Part shown: positions 60,801 through 64,000 of the stretch, in pieces
Position numbering within the stretch: position 1 is the first letter of the stretch
Layout: the number at the start of each line of letters is the position of its first letter
Source of the DNA: Singulisphaera sp. GP187
Lineage (GTDB): Bacteria > Planctomycetota > Planctomycetia > Isosphaerales > Isosphaeraceae
Direction of reading: 5' to 3'
NCBI RefSeq assembly: GCF_900129635.1
Contig: NZ_FSRB01000001.1
Location: 1,899,501-1,963,500 of the forward strand
DNA: 64,000 nt
Translations under genes and position numbers: made by a program
The notes under the pieces: model-generated
What the model was told of the DNA's origin: nothing
The model's database searches: none
The model's input: the letters and a program-made list of their open reading frames with translations, nothing else

Positions 60801-63800
60801 GATGGGTGGTGTTGGGGTTGCTGATGGTGATGACGACGTCGTGGAACTGCTCGGTGCGGAGGACCCGGCCATCGGTGTCGTAGATCGTGTGCGTGCCCAC
60901 GGACGGGTTGCCCGTGAGATGAGGATCGACGGTCCAGAGGGGGCGTCCATTGGCGTCGTAGACGATCTCGGTCTTCGTCCCATCGGCGTCGGTGGTCTGG
61001 ATCAGCCGGTCCTGGGCATCGAAGACGTTCGTGGTGCGCATGTCGCGGGTGTTTGCCGCGTTGTTCGGGTCCATCCAGGTCCAGTCGCTGGTCGTCTGAT
61101 TGCCGTCTGCGTCGTAGGTGAAGGTCGTGGTGGTGTTGTGGGCATCCGTGGTGGTGGCGACATCACCGTAGGCGTCGTACGTCTCGCTGGTGGTCCCATC
61201 GGGAGTGGTGGTCGACTGCAGGTTACCGTGGGCGTCGTAACTAAACGAGGTCGTCAGGCCGGCTGGGCTCGTGCTCGAGAGCAGGTTGCCCTGGCCGTCA
61301 TACTGGAACAGGGTCGTACCGCCTAGCGCGTCGGTACTCGTGGCGGGCTGGCCTAACAAGTCGTAGGTGAACCGCGTGACGTGGCCCAGGGCGCCGGTCT
61401 CGCTCAGGATTTCGCCGTAGGCGTCGTAGGTGTAGGAGGTGCTGATCTGCCGGCCGTCGATCGTCTGGGCCTGGGAGGTGAGCTCGTTGCCCGTATAGGT
61501 GGCGGAGGAGGCGTTGCCCAGGGCGTCGACCGTGCCGGTGACGTTACCCTGGGAATCGAACCGCAGCGCGGTGGGCACGCTCGGCGTATTGGGATCGGTC
61601 CGGGCCGGGGTAATCACCGCGCCTAGGGTGGTCGGGTCGTAGGCCAGGGTGTTCGAGTTCCCCTGGGCGTCGGCCAGGCCGGTCAGTCGGCCGTTGGTGT
61701 AGGTCGCCTGGGCGACCGTGACGCCGAAGGCGTCGACGATGTGGTCGAGGATGTGCGCCTGGGTGACGCTGTAGACGATCTGGGTCTTGTTGTCGTTGCG
61801 GTCGGTCACCGAGGCGAGGTTGCCGCTCCCCTCGTAGCCGTAGAGGAGCTGATTGCCCCGGGGGTCGGTGATCGCGGTGATCCGGCCGGCATAGTCCCGC
61901 GTGAACGTGACGGCGCGGCCGGTAGGGCTGAAGATCCCGCCGTCCTCATAGGTCAGGACGTTGCCGTTGCGGTCGGAGACGCTCGCCAGCTTGCCGGTAG
62001 CGGCGTCCAGGGTGTAGGCCGTGCCGTCGTGGGTCGTCAGGGTGTAGGCGGCGCCGAAGAGCGAGTCGGCCGGGTTGTAGGGCGTGAGGTTGGCATCCTC
62101 GCCCGAGTAGGTGCCGTCGCCGTTGGCGATCAGCTCGGTGGCCGGCACGGTCAGGCGATCGGAGACCCCCGGGTCAGGGACGAACAGCGGGGTGGCGTAG
62201 TTTGCGAAGGCGAAATAGCCGGTGACGACCGGCTGGGGCTCGAAGGTGAATCCCTCGGGCTGCTGGCCCGGGCGGGTAAGCACGACGCGAGTCCCGAGCT
62301 GGAAGGGAGCGAGCACGCCGGCGTCGACGAGCGTGCCGTCGGCCTGGCTGACCTGGAGCTGGAAGTCCCCCTCGTTCATGGTCCAGCCGTAACCGAAGTC
62401 GCCGTCCTTGTTCGCATTGAGGGTGTCATAGGTGCGGGTGATCGTGATCGGGATGCCCGCCACCGGGATGGTCAGGTCGGTGAACGAGAGGTGCAAGTTG
62501 CCCAGCTTGAGGTTGCCGGCGACGTTCACCTCCTGGTCGACGGTGGTGGTCCGGTTGCCCGTGTTGGTGGCCTTTAGCTCGAGGACGTAGGACCCGTTGG
62601 CCAGCATCGTGGGATCGAACACTCCGAGCACGCCGTCGCTGATCGGGGTCGAGCCGCCCGAGGCGATCGGGGTGAAGGCGGTGCTCCCCAGCGGCGCCAC
62701 CGAGAGCGTGTAGGACTGGAGGTTGGCATCCTGGACTGTCCCCATGACGTTGATCGGCGCGGTCACCAGCGCGTCGAGGCTCTTGCGGTAGGTCAGCGAC
62801 CAGGACTCGAGCTTCGCCGTGTTGGTCGTCGAGTGGTTGGTGATCGTCAGGGTGTACGTGCCGGCGGCGACCTTGCCGTTGAACGGCGACAGGGGATTCT
62901 GGGGCTGGAACCGCCCGGTGTAGGGGGCGGTGCCGCCGGCCAATGCGACGGTGGCGGTGTCGTCCAGCACGGTGTTGGTGAAGTTCTGCCCGCCGACGCC
63001 GCTGAACAGCGTGATCGGGGCCATGCCGTTCGGTCCGGTGAGGGTGGCAACCAGGTCGGAATCGCTGGGGTCGATGAGGCTCAGGGTCACGGCGAGGTCG
63101 GCGATCTTCGCCGCGTCGTTGATCGTGATCGTCGAGGACTGCACTGACCCGGCCCCACATGCACCTCGGCGAAGGTCGGCAAGTGCGTCGTGGCGTCGGT
63201 GGCGTTGGAGGCCGCCACGGTGGAGGACTGCGCGGTGAACGAGGCCGTGGGGGCGGTGGTGACGTTCGGGTCGAACACGGTGATCGTCGCGGTCGCCGGC
63301 GGGCTCGTGGTGTTGCCGGCGGTGTCGGTCGCCGTGGCGGAGACCGTGAAGGGGCCGAGGGCGTCCAGGGTGATCGTGGCCGCGCCGTGGGCGTCGAGCG
63401 GGTACGTTGTGGTCCCATGGGTCAAGGTGCGCGCGACGACCCCGACGTTGTCGGTGGCCAGCACGACGACCGTGACCTGGGAACCGAGCGGGCCGGTGGT
63501 GCGGCTGAGCTCGATGCTGGCCTTGGGAGCTTCCAGGTCGCCGACGGCGGTCAACGCGTACGTGTGACTGGCCGTCACGCCGGCGGTGTCCTTGACGGTC
63601 ACGTGGAGGGTCAGCGGCACGCCGACGTCGGCCTGGAGTGGCAACCAGGTGATCCGGCCCAGGTTGTCGATGGTCGGCGCAGCCTCGCCGGACGGGAGGC
63701 CGGTGACATCGAGCTGGTAGGTCAGCGGATCGCCATCGGGGTCCGAGGCGTGGATGTCGAACTCGTAGGGCACGCCGGCCGTCGCGGTGGGGACCGTCGC

Positions 63801-64000
63801 CGGGGCGATTGTCGGGCCGGAGTCGGCGGAGGCCACGAGGGTGTACGTCTCTTCAGCCAGGCCGGTGGTGTCGTCGGTGACCTGGACGGTGATGTGGTAC
63901 GTCCCGGCCGGCGGGGTGCCCGAGAGCACGCCCGAGGTATCGCCGATGGTGAGCCACCCGAGGTTGTCGCCCAGGATCTGGTAGTGGAGCGGGTCGCCGT
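57868..64000 (-). CDS. giant Rhs/YD-repeat polymorphic toxin, 5' end beyond the window, one frameshift
   Basis: The right-edge part (63150-64000) encodes Ig/cadherin-like domains (GDPLTYQLDVTGLPSG, ITWLPLQADVG). A missing G at 63148-63150 then breaks the frame; the next frame (63144-57868, 1758 residues) continues in register with GSVQSSTITI. Numbering from there: P-domain-like region (1-135, HSTTNTAKLESWSLTYRK), Rhs start with RTYDTLN (about 235), some thirty YD repeats (about 380-1500), core YYLRARYLTPTAGRFLSRD (1529-1547) ending RVDPSG (1573-1578). The variable tail contains GTIDRL (Asp1661) and YLVEIKST (Glu1674, Lys1676), a D...ExK pattern suggesting a PD-(D/E)XK nuclease. A likely exported cage-type toxin. 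The frameshift could be a sequencing error or inactivation. Confidence 0.85.

Noticed and set aside
59293..62577. Several 280-360-codon rightward open frames inside the Rhs region
   Set aside because: They are shadows of the YD-repeat coding sequence: their Val/Gly/Arg-rich repetitive composition mirrors the repeats in another frame, with no start signals.

Overview
The window is a high-GC bacterial chromosome segment that looks planctomycetal, most likely Isosphaeraceae or a close relative. This rests on family content: a large secreted PVC-type haem-binding CxxCH protein paired with an SGNH hydrolase, an arylsulfatase, a 3-keto-disaccharide hydrolase (DUF1080), a secreted metalloprotease with an N-terminal LEERTLLS-type motif, a secreted protein made only of WD40 repeats, and a TPR protein carrying RNA polymerase alpha-CTD copies. 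The placement is inference; no rRNA or other marker gene is present.

Layout. 1-8.6 kb: Flp pilin, a leftward M20 peptidase/class III aminotransferase pair, then a rightward coupled SGNH hydrolase and haem protein ending at a strong terminator. 8.7-21.9 kb: small zinc-ribbon protein, WD40 protein, membrane protein plus YbdK-type carboxylate-amine ligase, M20 amidohydrolase, repeat-containing metalloprotease, NagB-like protein, HAD hydrolase, MDR oxidoreductase, membrane protein plus LOG protein. 22-28 kb: a leftward five-gene run (PD40 propeller, DinB, cobT, alpha/beta hydrolase, TrmH methyltransferase) facing a rightward cobalamin adenosyltransferase and SDR pair. 28.1-30.3 kb: sulfatase and DUF1080 hydrolase, convergent.

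30.8-36.3 kb holds the most unusual gene set: a protein of three predicted winged-helix modules, a soluble fusion of an N-terminal AAA/ORC-like ATPase with an FtsK-type DNA-translocase motor, and a convergent cytosolic Ser/Thr kinase with a helical N-terminal extension. It matches no complete named system that I recognise. 36.5-38.8 kb carries a secreted acetamidase/formamidase and a sialidase-like protein. 39-45.3 kb is a housekeeping block (TPR/alpha-CTD protein, tgt, yajC, secDF fusion) ended by a terminator. 45.4-51 kb is a leftward pyruvate carboxylase/biotin ligase pair and a fumarylacetoacetate-hydrolase family protein.

From 51.2 kb to the right edge the window is accessory DNA. A ychF gene is reduced to its 3' end and split by an ISKra4-type element with a clear 9-bp target duplication. 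An IS630-type element follows; its transposase frames are joined by a site laid out like the prfB +1 frameshift site. Four copies of a short direct repeat (core GGTGCCTGGCTACCGA) then separate small leftward modules: an SMI1/KNR4 immunity-like gene, decayed remnants, and a putative immunity gene next to a giant Rhs/YD-repeat polymorphic toxin. The toxin's C-terminus has a D...ExK signature suggesting a PD-(D/E)XK nuclease. The toxin gene runs off the right edge and has one frameshift.
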